A DNA stretch of 64,000 bases from CAIUGU01 sp040080215 (lineage in GTDB: Bacteria; Pseudomonadota; Gammaproteobacteria; Steroidobacterales; Steroidobacteraceae): the NCBI GenBank assembly GCA_040080215.1, contig JBEBIT010000009.1:8488-72487 (forward strand), read 5' to 3'. The notes beneath the pieces were generated by a model that had not been told where the DNA came from, made no database searches, and worked only from the letters and a program-made list of their open reading frames with translations. Both the position numbers and the translations under genes were made by a program. This document shows positions 1-12,246 of this stretch, piece by piece; the stretch's first letter is position 1, and every line of letters begins with the position of its first letter.

Positions 1-60
1 GCTGCCGATGACGGAACCAAGCAGGTAGGCGAGCAGATTCTTGAATCCCAGTTCCAGCAC
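1..60 (-). CDS. Partial CDS (N-terminus only): membrane protein, possibly glycerol-3-phosphate acyltransferase PlsY
   Basis: Only the first 20 codons lie inside the window; the gene continues past the left edge. It opens with GTG at 60, a few bases after a GGGAG ribosome-binding site, and reads into a hydrophobic helix containing LAYLLGSVIGS. The first transmembrane segment of PlsY typically carries YLLGSI-like residues, so this inner-membrane acyltransferase (acyl-phosphate to glycerol-3-phosphate, first step of phospholipid synthesis) is a reasonable guess. Twenty residues are too few to be sure, and any polytopic membrane protein with a similar first helix would fit. Confidence 0.4.
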   Translation of the reverse strand, partial: MLELGFKNLLAYLLGSVIGS

Positions 61-108
61 AGGTGCTCCCGGTAGGAGGCTGGATTCTAGCAGTCCATCG
101 GGACCCTC

Positions 109-150
109 AAAAAAAACATACCCGGCTCGCCTCGTCGAGGCGGCCGGGTA
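109..150 (-). terminator. Rho-independent terminator of the DUF6152 gene
   Basis: On the minus strand a GC-rich hairpin (arms around 119-132 and 137-150, built on TACCCGGC / GCCGGGTA and GCCTCG / CGAGGC) is followed by an eight-base T run at 109-116. It lies about 45 bp beyond the stop codon of the gene ending at 194. Confidence 0.85.
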
Positions 151-193
151 CGTCCATCACCCCAAGCCGTGCGGCCGGGAGATCTCGATCAGA

Positions 194-598
194 TCACTCG
201 AAGTCGCCGCCCCATTCCCAGCCGTCGGCCGGACGGGCGATGTGGACCAGGCGGATGCGGTGGTCAGCCGGGTTGCGGCCAGGCTGGCCCTGCACGACAA
301 CCTTGTCGCCAGGCTTCAGCGTGTCCTTGCTGACGTTACCGTCACGGGCAAGGGCCGCACCGCCGCCCCACTCGACAGCCCAACGCTGCATCGTGCCGTC
401 CTTGTCCGGAGCCATCACGTGAATGAACGCGTGCGGGTTGCGGAACAGGAACTGCACCACTTCACCTTCGATCTGCGTCTTCTGATCGACGAAGTACGTC
501 GCCGGGAACGAGTGGTGCGCATAGGCCGGAACACCGACGGCAACCACGCTCGCCGCAATTGCGGTCAGCAAACCAATTCTCATGCCTTTCATAACCAT
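194..598 (-). CDS. DUF6152 family secreted protein (paralogue 1)
   Basis: This 134-residue protein has a signal peptide (residues 1-27, ending AYA) and a small beta-rich domain. I choose ATG at 598, not the upstream start at 649, because GAGGAG sits five bases before it and the signal peptide then begins directly. Cleavage after AYA would leave a mature N-terminus starting HHSF. A second conserved block is NPHAF near residue 54. The same two blocks occur in the protein at 38184-38663, so the window holds two DUF6152 paralogues. The function of the family is unknown to me. The chain is periplasmic and is followed by its own terminator, so it is probably monocistronic. Confidence 0.85.
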   Translation of the reverse strand: MVMKGMRIGLLTAIAASVVAVGVPAYAHHSFPATYFVDQKTQIEGEVVQFLFRNPHAFIHVMAPDKDGTMQRWAVEWGGGAALARDGNVSKDTLKPGDKVVVQGQPGRNPADHRIRLVHIARPADGWEWGGDFE

Positions 599-894
599 AC
601 TCCTCGATATACCCTCTGATTTCTCGAACAGTCCATGCCACCCCAGCACGCTCCTGATGTCACGCTACGCTGGCAGTGCTGTATTGCCATACGTAATTCA
701 CACAGTAGAGACGGAACCCTCCTTAAATCGCCCTTTTGAGGCGCTGCGTCGTCTCCAGTCGCACCCAGTGTCGTCCACCGGCGCTTAACAATTCCTGAAT
801 CGGGGGAAGGCCCATGAGAAGCGCCTCACACCTCTTCGAATCTTTAGATTGGGTGCAACGCTTCGGGTTCAACCCCCGACGGCGGCAGCGTGCC
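599..894. other. Intergenic stretch, no gene recognised
   Basis: This gap of about 296 bp separates the DUF6152 gene from ctlX, both on the minus strand. It should hold the DUF6152 promoter and the 3' end of the ctlX transcript. I found no convincing hairpin with a T run and no clear -35/-10 pair. A plus-strand ATG at 814 with a GGGGGAAGG-like site opens only a short arginine-rich frame that runs into ctlX, and I do not accept it as a gene. Confidence 0.5.
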
Positions 895-1851
895 TCAAGC
901 CTGCCTCAGGGGCAACTGGATTTCGGCGATCATGCACCGCGCGCTGCCGCCGCCCAAGCGCTCGATCGTGGGAAGTGGCGCCACCGCAAACGTAATCCCC
1001 AATCCTGCGAATGCCTGCTTCTGCGCGTCGTGGAGAGACGCAAAGGCGGCCGCTGACAACGCAGCAATGCGTTCCTGGCCTGCCCCCTGCAACTCAAGCA
1101 GGTTGCCGGCAAAGCGCTCCATTTGCGCTCTGGTGAGTTCGATTACTTCGTGGCCGGTGGACTGAAGCTTGTCCAGCACCCGGCGCCTGTCCGGCTGGAC
1201 GATCGCCTCCGTGCACACTGCCGCGAAGCGCTCGCCCACGCTCAACATGACATTGGTGTGGTAGATCGGGAAGCCGTTCGCATCGACGGCCGAGAACGGG
1301 AAGGCTTCATAGTCGAGCTTCAGCGCGAACTCGGCGAGCATGTCGGCATCAGTGCGTGGAGAGAGGCACGCATAGGCCACGCGGTGCCGCCGGTCGAGGA
1401 CGAGGCTGCCCGTGCCTTCGAGAAACCGGCCTTGTTGCTCGCCGTGGGTCAGGTCAATCACCCGGTCCAGACGGAAGCCGTGCTCTCTGCTCAAGGCCTC
1501 GAGAATGTCCGGACGACGTTCAAGACGCCTGTTCGGCGCAAGCATGGGGTACAAAACCGCGGTGCCGTCCGCATGGAAGCTGACCCAGTTGTTCGGGAAC
1601 AGCGCGTCTGGCGTGACGGGTTCAGTCAGGTCATCAAACACGAAGACGCGGACGCCCTTCGCCCGCAAGGCACGGACCAATCCGTCGAATTCCGCAACTG
1701 CGGCGACTTGTGGATCGAGGGATTCAGCGCCTGCCTCCAGATTCTGGAAGCGATTGGAAGCGGCTGTTTCTGCATTTGCCGAGAAGTTCGCCGGCCGGAT
1801 CATGAGGACATGATGGGCCACCTGCTCGTCGCTGGCTTGGGCGTCACTCAT
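895..1851 (-). CDS. ctlX: CtlX-type amidinotransferase/arginine-deiminase-related hydrolase
   Basis: This 318-residue protein belongs to the guanidino-modifying enzyme superfamily and most resembles citrulline-utilisation hydrolase CtlX. Visible signatures are FPNNWVSFH near residue 87, the LYPM and NRRxERR blocks just after it, an active-site region around IYHTNVMLSVG, and the C-terminal GGGSARCMIAE block carrying the likely catalytic cysteine. The ATG at 1851 is preferred over GTG at 1860 because a GGAGG site lies ten bases upstream. It stands between the anti-sigma gene and a roughly 300-bp gap. The exact substrate (citrulline, arginine or a related guanidino compound) cannot be read from sequence. 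Confidence 0.85.
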   Translation of the reverse strand: MSDAQASDEQVAHHVLMIRPANFSANAETAASNRFQNLEAGAESLDPQVAAVAEFDGLVRALRAKGVRVFVFDDLTEPVTPDALFPNNWVSFHADGTAVLYPMLAPNRRLERRPDILEALSREHGFRLDRVIDLTHGEQQGRFLEGTGSLVLDRRHRVAYACLSPRTDADMLAEFALKLDYEAFPFSAVDANGFPIYHTNVMLSVGERFAAVCTEAIVQPDRRRVLDKLQSTGHEVIELTRAQMERFAGNLLELQGAGQERIAALSAAAFASLHDAQKQAFAGLGITFAVAPLPTIERLGGGSARCMIAEIQLPLRQA

Positions 1852-1918
1852 ATACAACACCTCCGGATGAAGTGTCGGTCACGGTGCGGCGGCAAGACAC
1901 GGCAACCGAGGAGTGACG

Positions 1919-2764
1919 CTAGCCGGTAGACACCGCGGCCACGACAACGATGCGCTCGCGGGAGGAAACGACCACACCGCCCGGGCGCTCGATCGTCACG
2001 GCAAACAATTTCGGGGTCCTGACGGGCAGCTTCGCGAGGATGGGGACCACCACCTCACCGCCTCCGGAAGGAATATTGAACACCCCGCCATCCACCGGAT
2101 AGCGATCGTCGCGGGTCTCGTCGAAGATCCACAACTGGTACTGGAGCGTGCCGGGATCATTGGCCGGCAAGCCGGTAAACCGCATGTAGCCTGTCTGGGT
2201 GGCAGGATCCCAAACGACATCGCCCTTCACCGCCGTGCCGGCGGGATCCTCAGTTGAAGACCACTCCTTCAACAGCGGCTTGGAGGAAGCAAGTAGCTTC
2301 TGCCGTTCGTCGGCCAGTGTTCGGTAATCCTGCGACGCCTGCGACAGCAGGTCGACCTGCGGCGATTGCTGGTAATCGAGCCGCGGAATCCACGCCGCAA
2401 TCGCCAAGACGATCGACGCTGCAGCGGCAAACCACGCGAACCCGGAAGACTTTGACGCAGAGGACTTGCCTTCCCGCGGCCGCGCCACGGCTGCGGAAAG
2501 TTGGCTGACATTCGAAGTGCCCGCGCTGAATTCCGCCGCCGCCGCATTCAGCCGGCGCCGGACTGATTCCGGCATGGGTTCTTCCTTCCAGTCCCCCGCC
2601 AGCAACAGCGCCGCGGCCGTCACTTCGAGGGCCTGTGGATCCGCCTCCGGATACGCAACAAGCAGCTCATTCAGTTCGTGTTGGTCGGCCTCTGACAGGC
2701 CTTCAATGGCCTGCTGAACCAGCAAGTCCGCCAGCCGTTCGTTATCAAGGAAATGACCGCTCAT
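1919..2764 (-). CDS. Anti-sigma factor, RskA-like (C-terminal anti-sigma-K domain)
   Basis: This 281-residue single-pass membrane protein has a cytoplasmic acidic/helical N-terminal part (residues 1-100, the expected sigma-binding region). A transmembrane helix follows at about 108-125, then a coiled stretch, and a periplasmic RskA-type beta domain (about 165-281; note LQYQLWIFDE and the VTIERPGG turn). It overlaps the upstream sigma factor by four bases (ATGA), which implies translational coupling and a cognate pair. The inferred role is to hold the ECF sigma factor at the membrane until an envelope signal triggers release. No CxxC zinc-binding anti-sigma motif is visible, which fits RskA-type and not ZAS-type proteins. 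Confidence 0.88.
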   Translation of the reverse strand: MSGHFLDNERLADLLVQQAIEGLSEADQHELNELLVAYPEADPQALEVTAAALLLAGDWKEEPMPESVRRRLNAAAAEFSAGTSNVSQLSAAVARPREGKSSASKSSGFAWFAAAASIVLAIAAWIPRLDYQQSPQVDLLSQASQDYRTLADERQKLLASSKPLLKEWSSTEDPAGTAVKGDVVWDPATQTGYMRFTGLPANDPGTLQYQLWIFDETRDDRYPVDGGVFNIPSGGGEVVVPILAKLPVRTPKLFAVTIERPGGVVVSSRERIVVVAAVSTG

Positions 2765-3321
2765 GGGGCCACCTCCCCGGCGGATGAGCCGCTTTCGATA
2801 CCCATCAGGGCACGGACCTGGATGAGGCCACGCCGCATCTGCGTCTTCACCGTACCCAAGGGCATCTGCAACGCATCTGCGATTTCCTGATGACTCATCC
2901 CGTTCAGGACACCGAGTTCAATGACCTTCTGCTGGTCGGGCTTCAGCTGCGCCACGGCCTGGGCCGCATTGACGGCCTCGGCGCAAACCTCTGCCCGATC
3001 CCCCGAATCGGCCCAGCCGATGCGCTCAAGCACGTCCTCGGACTCCATCATGGGAATCTGCTGTGCCCGACGGAGGCGGTCAATCAACCGCCGCCGGGCG
3101 ATGGTCGAAATGAACACCTTTTCAGAACCCTGCGCAGGATCGAAACGCCCGGCGCTGCGCCAGACATCCGTGAAGATCTCCTGCACCGCGTCCTCGGCGT
3201 CTGCACGTGTCCTGGTGAACCGCCTGGCGATGGTCCAGACAAGTCCCCCAAATTCGTCCATGCATGCACGAACCGCCTGCGGATCGCCGCGCGCGATTCG
3301 GGCCAGCACCGAATCCGTCAT
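2761..3321 (-). CDS. ECF RNA polymerase sigma factor (sigma-70 family)
   Basis: This 186-residue protein has region 2 at about residues 20-90 (DAEDAVQEIFTDVWR and STIARRRLIDRLRR) and a region 4 helix-turn-helix at about 125-175 (NGMSHQEIADALQMPLGTVK). This is the usual length and arrangement for an extracytoplasmic-function sigma factor. The ATG at 3321 has no strong ribosome-binding site. The next gene is the RskA-like anti-sigma factor, overlapping by four bases, so the two form one regulatory unit. ECF sigma factors usually control their own operon, but I could not identify a promoter motif upstream. Confidence 0.92.
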   Translation of the reverse strand: MTDSVLARIARGDPQAVRACMDEFGGLVWTIARRFTRTRADAEDAVQEIFTDVWRSAGRFDPAQGSEKVFISTIARRRLIDRLRRAQQIPMMESEDVLERIGWADSGDRAEVCAEAVNAAQAVAQLKPDQQKVIELGVLNGMSHQEIADALQMPLGTVKTQMRRGLIQVRALMGIESGSSAGEVAP

Positions 3322-3451
3322 GTGCGTGCCTGCAGTAGGTTTTTCGTGAGGGTCATTGTTTCGGATTCAGTCCGCCGCATCGGGAGGTTCTATCCGGGCA
3401 GGATAACAAAGCAGACCGGGATTCTGGCTGCGATCTGAAACTGAGGTGCAA

Positions 3452-3490
3452 CAAAGACAAAACCCCCGTTGGATTTCTCCAACGGGGGTT
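3452..3490 (-). terminator. Rho-independent terminator of the rRNA operon
   Basis: On the minus strand a near-perfect inverted repeat (AACCCCCGTTGGA / TCCAACGGGGGTT, 3461-3490) is followed by a T-rich run. It sits 12 bp past the 5S gene and shields the sigma-factor gene downstream from rRNA transcription. Confidence 0.92.
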
Positions 3491-3501
3491 CTGATTTAAG
3501 A

Positions 3502-3619
3502 GCCTGGCAGTGACCTACTCTTGCATGGACTAAGTCCAAACTACCATCGGCGCAGAGCGTTTTCACTTCCGAGTTCGAAAAGGGATCGGGTGGTTCCCAC
3601 TCGCTATTGCCGCCAGGCA
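3502..3619 (-). rRNA. rrf: 5S ribosomal RNA
   Basis: The minus strand begins TGCCTGGCGGC and ends with the complementary GCCAGGC, forming the terminal helix of 5S rRNA. The internal CCGAACTCGGAAGTGAAA-like loop and the GATGGTAGT segment are conserved. The length of about 118 nt is typical. The exact ends may shift by a few bases. Confidence 0.93.
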
Positions 3620-3783
3620 AACTGGCTAAGCGTGCGGCCACAAGGACCGCAACGGCATTAATTCGGAGTTGTTTTGACGAAGGGTGCGTAGAAGCACCAT
3701 GTCACATTCATGAGTTATCGCTTATCAACAGCAACACACAGCACTGACAGGCTTAAAGCCTTCAAGCGCATTGGGTGTTATAT

Positions 3784-6686
<2,903 letters not shown>

Positions 6687-6797
6687 ATATAACCCCAATG
6701 AGCCTGGTGTTATATGTTGCTGTTTCCCACGAATGCGACATGATTCAAGTCAAAAATTAAATATCGCTTGAATCTCAGCGTCAAAACAACTTCCGAA

Positions 6798-6810
6798 TTT
6801 TTAAAGAACA
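6798..6810 (-). promoter_or_regulatory. boxA-like antitermination element in the 16S-23S spacer
   Basis: The minus strand reads TGTTCTTTAAAAA just upstream of 23S, close to the boxA consensus TGCTCTTTAACA that binds NusB/S10 during rRNA transcription. A second boxA lies before 16S. The remaining spacer between 23S and tRNA-Ala (6687-6935) shows no gene. Confidence 0.6.
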
Positions 6811-6935
6811 CCGTATGACACCCCAGAGGAGCGCCACTTACGCGAAGCCACAAATGCACCGCACGCGATGCATTTGTGGACTCGCCCCGCTGTGAACCTG
6901 TGTAACAAGCCAGGCAGGCCGCGAAGACCTCAATA

Positions 6936-7011
6936 TGGTGGAGCCAGTCGGAATCGAACCGACGACCTCCTGCTTGCAAAGCAGGCGCTCTACCAATTGA
7001 GCTATGGCCCC
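6936..7011 (-). tRNA. tRNA-Ala (anticodon TGC)
   Basis: This 76-nt cloverleaf on the minus strand starts GGGGCCATAGC and ends GGCTCCACCA with encoded CCA. The acceptor stem pairs, the T-loop GGTTCGATTCC is standard, and the anticodon loop is TTTGCAA. It lies in the 16S-23S spacer with tRNA-Ile. Confidence 0.97.
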
Positions 7012-7031
7012 TGACATCCCGCGGTCGGGAC

Positions 7032-7108
7032 TGGTGGGTCTGGGAGGATTTGAACCTCCGACCTCACCCTTATCAGGGGTGCGCTCTGACCAACTGAGCT
7101 ACAGACCC
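7032..7108 (-). tRNA. tRNA-Ile (anticodon GAT)
   Basis: This 77-nt cloverleaf on the minus strand starts GGGTCTGTAGC and ends CAGACCCACCA with encoded CCA. The anticodon loop is CTGATAA and the T-loop is GGTTCAAATCC. Ile then Ala in the rRNA spacer is the standard proteobacterial arrangement. Confidence 0.97.
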
Positions 7109-7207
7109 GGGATCTGTGAAGCCTGACCGGGCCAGTCTCGCGGGAATACTAGAAACAGGTAACTTGAGTGGGAACTCGCGACGGCCTAAGCCAACGTAGA
7201 GTCTACT

Positions 7208-8748
<1,541 letters not shown>

Positions 8749-8873
8749 ATGCTTTTAAGACATTGAAGTGACGGAGAGCGATCCAATACCCATTACTGGC
8801 TATTGGTTACTCACCGTCGAATGCGTTAGCAGTCGACTGACGCGAGTCCCCACACAAATTACCTGTTTCGATT

Positions 8874-8883
8874 GTTAAAGAGC
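8874..8883 (-). promoter_or_regulatory. boxA antitermination element upstream of 16S
   Basis: The minus strand reads GCTCTTTAACAAT, nearly identical to the boxA consensus TGCTCTTTAACA. It sits in the leader between the promoters and 16S, where the Nus-factor antitermination complex assembles. Confidence 0.8.
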
Positions 8884-8935
8884 GTCCTGCGCGTTCATCG
8901 CAGGTTCTGCGTTTTTCGCCGCAGGCAGACGGAGA

Positions 8936-8963
8936 AGTATATCCGTCTTTTGGTGTCCGTCAA
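8936..8963 (-). promoter_or_regulatory. rRNA operon promoter P2 (proximal)
   Basis: A minus-strand -35 box TTGACG (8958-8963) and -10 box TATACT (8936-8941) are separated by 16 bp. The -35 overlaps a small palindrome (AACACC...GGTGTT). The position, about 190 bp before 16S and upstream of boxA, is right for an rrn promoter. Confidence 0.75.
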
Positions 8964-9044
8964 CACCGTTGAAGGTGTTTTCGAACCATTTCCGGGAGGC
9001 GTTTTCGTCGGCCTTGTTTGCCCGACACCCCCAAGAGGCCGCGC

Positions 9045-9072
9045 AGTTTACTCACGGTTCTCCGGGTGTCAA
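9045..9072 (-). promoter_or_regulatory. rRNA operon promoter P1 (distal)
   Basis: A minus-strand consensus -35 TTGACA (9067-9072) and -10 TAAACT (9045-9050) are separated by 16 bp. It shares the GGTGTTGAC core with P2, giving a tandem promoter pair. It lies about 140 bp after the tyrS stop with no clear terminator between, so tyrS transcripts may also read into the rRNA operon. The rest of 8749-9212 shows no gene. Confidence 0.75.
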
Positions 9073-9212
9073 CACCCTTCGAAACACCACTGGATCAGAC
9101 TCCCGATACCACTCACCGCAGGCACGGACTGCACTGCAGAATTCCGCAGAAATCGCGCTTTTCAAGCTCGTTCTGCACGATTGCCGCAAGCCCCGGGAAG
9201 GGCTCGCAGCGC

Positions 9213-10421
9213 TCAACCCTGATGCGGCGTAATCGTCACTTGCGCGAAATCACGCTTCCCGGACTGCAGGACGTAGGTCTTCCCCACCGCGACACGGGCA
9301 TCGCGCTCCATGATCTTGACGCCATCAACCCGGACGGCGCCCTGCTCAAGCAATCGATAGGCGGCTGATGAACTCGCGGCGAGGCCGGAATCCTTGAGCA
9401 CCAGGGCCAGGCGGACATCCTCCCCCTCCGCACTGATCGAGATCTTCCGGATGTCGTTCGGCACCAGGCCCTTCTGGAACCGAGCGACAAAGTTGTCGAG
9501 CGCGCGTTTCGCTGCATCTGCAGAGTGGAAGCGCGTGATGATTTCAGCGGCCAGCTCGAACTTCACGTCGCGCGGATTGCGCCCTTCGAGGACTGCCCGC
9601 CGCAACGACTCGAGCTCGGCATTGGACTTGAATGACAGCAGCTCGAAGTAACGCCACATCAATTCATCCGAGATCGACATCAGCTTGCCGAACATGTCGT
9701 CCGCCGCTTCCGCGATGCCGATGTAGTTGCCCAGGGACTTCGACATCTTGTTCACGCCGTCGAGGCCTTCGAGGAGCGGCATGGTGATGACGACCTGGGG
9801 CTCCTGGCCCTCCGCTTCCTGCAATTGCCGTCCCATCAACAGATTGAACTTCTGGTCCGTGCCGCCCAATTCAACATCGGCTTGAAGCGCCACGGAATCG
9901 TAGCCCTGGACCAGCGGATAGAGGAATTCGTGGATCGCGATGGGCTGGCCACCCTTGTAACGACGACTGAAGTCATCACGCTCGAGCATCCGCGCGACTG
10001 TCTGGCGGCCAGCGAGCTTGATCAGCCCTGCAGCCGACATCGGGCCCATCCAGCGCGAATTGAATTCGATTCTGGTCCTGGCCGGATCGAGGATCTTGAA
10101 GATCTGCTGCTGGTAGGTCGCCGCATTGGCCGCAACTTCATCGGGGGTCAAGGGCGGGCGGGTTGCATTCCGACCGGTCGGATCACCGATCAGACCCGTG
10201 AAGTCGCCGATCAGGAAAATCACTTCATGCCCGAAATCCTGGAAGCGGCGCATCTTGTTGATGAGCACCGTATGACCGAGATGCAAGTCAGGCGCCGTCG
10301 GATCGAACCCAGCCTTGATCTTCAGCGGCCGGCCCTTGCGAAGCTTCCGCAGCAGCTCCGACTCGACGAGGATCTCGGCCGCGCCGCGCCTCAACTCCTG
10401 CAACTGCTCTTCGGGCGACAC
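9213..10421 (-). CDS. tyrS: Tyrosyl-tRNA synthetase
   Basis: This 402-residue class I synthetase attaches tyrosine to tRNA-Tyr in the cytoplasm. The HIGH-type motif is HLGH at residues 47-50 and the KMSKS motif is at 225-229, joined by a Rossmann core. An S4 RNA-binding domain forms the C-terminus (about 340-400). The length fits the roughly 400-residue TyrRS class found in pseudomonads as TyrZ. The start is GTG at 10421 with GGAG nearby. It reads directly toward the rRNA operon, an arrangement I recall from Pseudomonas tyrZ. Confidence 0.96.
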   Translation of the reverse strand: MSPEEQLQELRRGAAEILVESELLRKLRKGRPLKIKAGFDPTAPDLHLGHTVLINKMRRFQDFGHEVIFLIGDFTGLIGDPTGRNATRPPLTPDEVAANAATYQQQIFKILDPARTRIEFNSRWMGPMSAAGLIKLAGRQTVARMLERDDFSRRYKGGQPIAIHEFLYPLVQGYDSVALQADVELGGTDQKFNLLMGRQLQEAEGQEPQVVITMPLLEGLDGVNKMSKSLGNYIGIAEAADDMFGKLMSISDELMWRYFELLSFKSNAELESLRRAVLEGRNPRDVKFELAAEIITRFHSADAAKRALDNFVARFQKGLVPNDIRKISISAEGEDVRLALVLKDSGLAASSSAAYRLLEQGAVRVDGVKIMERDARVAVGKTYVLQSGKRDFAQVTITPHQG

Positions 10422-10723
10422 TACTTATGCTCCAGCGGACTGGTTTCGTCCTGATCGGAAAGTTCAAGGCTTTCGTGCCGAACTGGCCGAAGAATGCAGC
10501 CAAGGCACGCCTTTGCCCCGGCGATCTGGCCGTGGGGGGACGCAAATTTAGGGGGTCGGGTCGTTTCGCGCAACCCGGGGCTCGCGGCAGATGGCGATGG
10601 CCGGTCGCGGCACCAACTGTGAAGTACGCGCGGTCCTGGGACCCATTGGGGCGCACCTCCGGGTTGACGCACCCGGGATCAGCAACTAACTTACCTGCTG
10701 CTTCGTGTACGAATGAGCATCCG

Positions 10724-12121
10724 GTGACCAATCAGCAGGGATTCAAGGGTTCGCGAGTAGCAAACGACTACCGCACTACATCGACCCACGCGGCCGTTCC
10801 CAATCCGACGGCCCTGCACGTCCGCTGGTTGCTCACGGGACTCGCCCTCCCCCTCCTCGGCGGGGCCATCGCCTTTGCATTCTTCCGCTATGGTGAAGCG
10901 ACTGCTCCGCACCCAGCCGCGAACCTCGAGATGATCGATACCGCCTCCCTGGCGTTGCCCAAAGTACAGGCACCCGGCACCGGCAAGAACCCTGCGCTCG
11001 CCCCCATCGGCGACACCGTTGAGTTCGTGGTTCGACGCAACGATACGCTGGATAGGGCCTTCAGGCAGCTGCAGCTCAGCCTTCAGGACCTGGCAGCCAT
11101 TCGCGACCTGCCTGGCGTCAAGGAGAGCCTGGACCTCCTCAAACCAGGTGAACTCATTACTTTCGTACACGCGAACGGGCTGGTTCAGGCGCTGACCCGA
11201 CGCATCAGCGACACGCAGACCTTGACCGTTACCCGCCAGGACGACGGCTTTTCGGCCAAGGTGATCGAAACCCCGATTGAAGTCCGCAAGGTGGAAAAGC
11301 GCGGGCGGATCGATTCGTCCCTGTTTGTAGCCGGGCGGTCGATCGGCGTGAGCTCAGATGTCATCATGCGCCTCGCCAACGACATTTTCGGATGGGACAT
11401 CGATTTCGCGCTGGATATACAGCCGGGAGACGAGTTCGGCATCGTCTACGAACAGCGCTTCCGCGAAGGCGAGTATCTCGGTGACGGCAAGATCCTCGCG
11501 GCAGAGTTCGTCAACAGCGGCCGCGCCTATCGCGCCGTGCGGTTCGAATCCGTCGACGGCGAGGTCTCGGACTACTACACGCCCGCCGGCAACAGCATGC
11601 GCAAGCAGTTTCTGCGGGCACCCGTCGATTTCACGAGGATCAGCTCCAATTTCAATCCTCGCCGCCTGCACCCGATACTGAACACGATCCGGGCCCACAA
11701 AGGCGTGGACTATGCCGCCCCTACGGGAACCGTCATCAAGGCCGCTGGCGATGGTCGGGTCAGCGTCGCTGGCGTTCAAGGTGGATATGGCAACGTGGTG
11801 ATCCTCGAACATGGCGGCGGCGTGACCACCCTCTATGGACACATGTCGGGGTTCGCCAAGGGAATTCGCAGTGGAACGCGCGTCCAGCAAGGCCAGACCA
11901 TCGGGTTCGTCGGCAAGACAGGCGCTGCGACGGGGCCGCATCTGCACTACGAATATCGATTGAACGGTTCCTACAAGGACCCGCGCACCGTCCCGTTGCC
12001 GGAAGCCCGTCCCATCCCGCCGGCTTATCGCGGGGAGTTCGAGTCGTTGACTGGCCGATTGCTGGCCGACCTGGACCGAAGCCACGACGCCGCCGTGACC
12101 ATCTCTGCACGAGTGCCTTAA
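10724..12121 (+). CDS. OapA/MepM-like peptidoglycan DD-metalloendopeptidase (M23)
   Basis: This 465-residue envelope protein has a membrane anchor at about residues 34-52, an OapA/LysM-like region at about 100-170 that likely binds glycan, and a C-terminal M23 (LytM) domain at about 310-430. Zinc ligands are visible: H325 and D329 in HKGVDYAAP, and the HLH pair H406/H408. The enzyme should cleave peptide cross-links in peptidoglycan. The frame stays open upstream, but the region before 10724 codes for low-quality sequence. The GTG at 10724 gives a short basic N-terminus followed by the anchor. It is divergent from tyrS. Confidence 0.9.
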   Translation: MTNQQGFKGSRVANDYRTTSTHAAVPNPTALHVRWLLTGLALPLLGGAIAFAFFRYGEATAPHPAANLEMIDTASLALPKVQAPGTGKNPALAPIGDTVEFVVRRNDTLDRAFRQLQLSLQDLAAIRDLPGVKESLDLLKPGELITFVHANGLVQALTRRISDTQTLTVTRQDDGFSAKVIETPIEVRKVEKRGRIDSSLFVAGRSIGVSSDVIMRLANDIFGWDIDFALDIQPGDEFGIVYEQRFREGEYLGDGKILAAEFVNSGRAYRAVRFESVDGEVSDYYTPAGNSMRKQFLRAPVDFTRISSNFNPRRLHPILNTIRAHKGVDYAAPTGTVIKAAGDGRVSVAGVQGGYGNVVILEHGGGVTTLYGHMSGFAKGIRSGTRVQQGQTIGFVGKTGAATGPHLHYEYRLNGSYKDPRTVPLPEARPIPPAYRGEFESLTGRLLADLDRSHDAAVTISARVP

Positions 12122-12246
12122 GCGCGGGCCAGGGCTCCGAGCGCCTAACAAGCGCGGCACGTTCGCTGTAACACAACCGCAGGTCGCTGCGTAGTATTCT
12201 CGGATCATCGCCGCGTCGTCGGCCTGATGATTCCTGTCAACTCCCA

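Noticed and set aside
814..1056. Short plus-strand frame with a GGGGGAAGG-like site
   Set aside because: It runs antisense into ctlX, is Arg-rich and matches no family.
10427..10723. N-terminal extension of the M23 peptidase frame
   Set aside because: The extension is not family-like and lies over the tyrS promoter region; the signal-anchor begins after GTG 10724.
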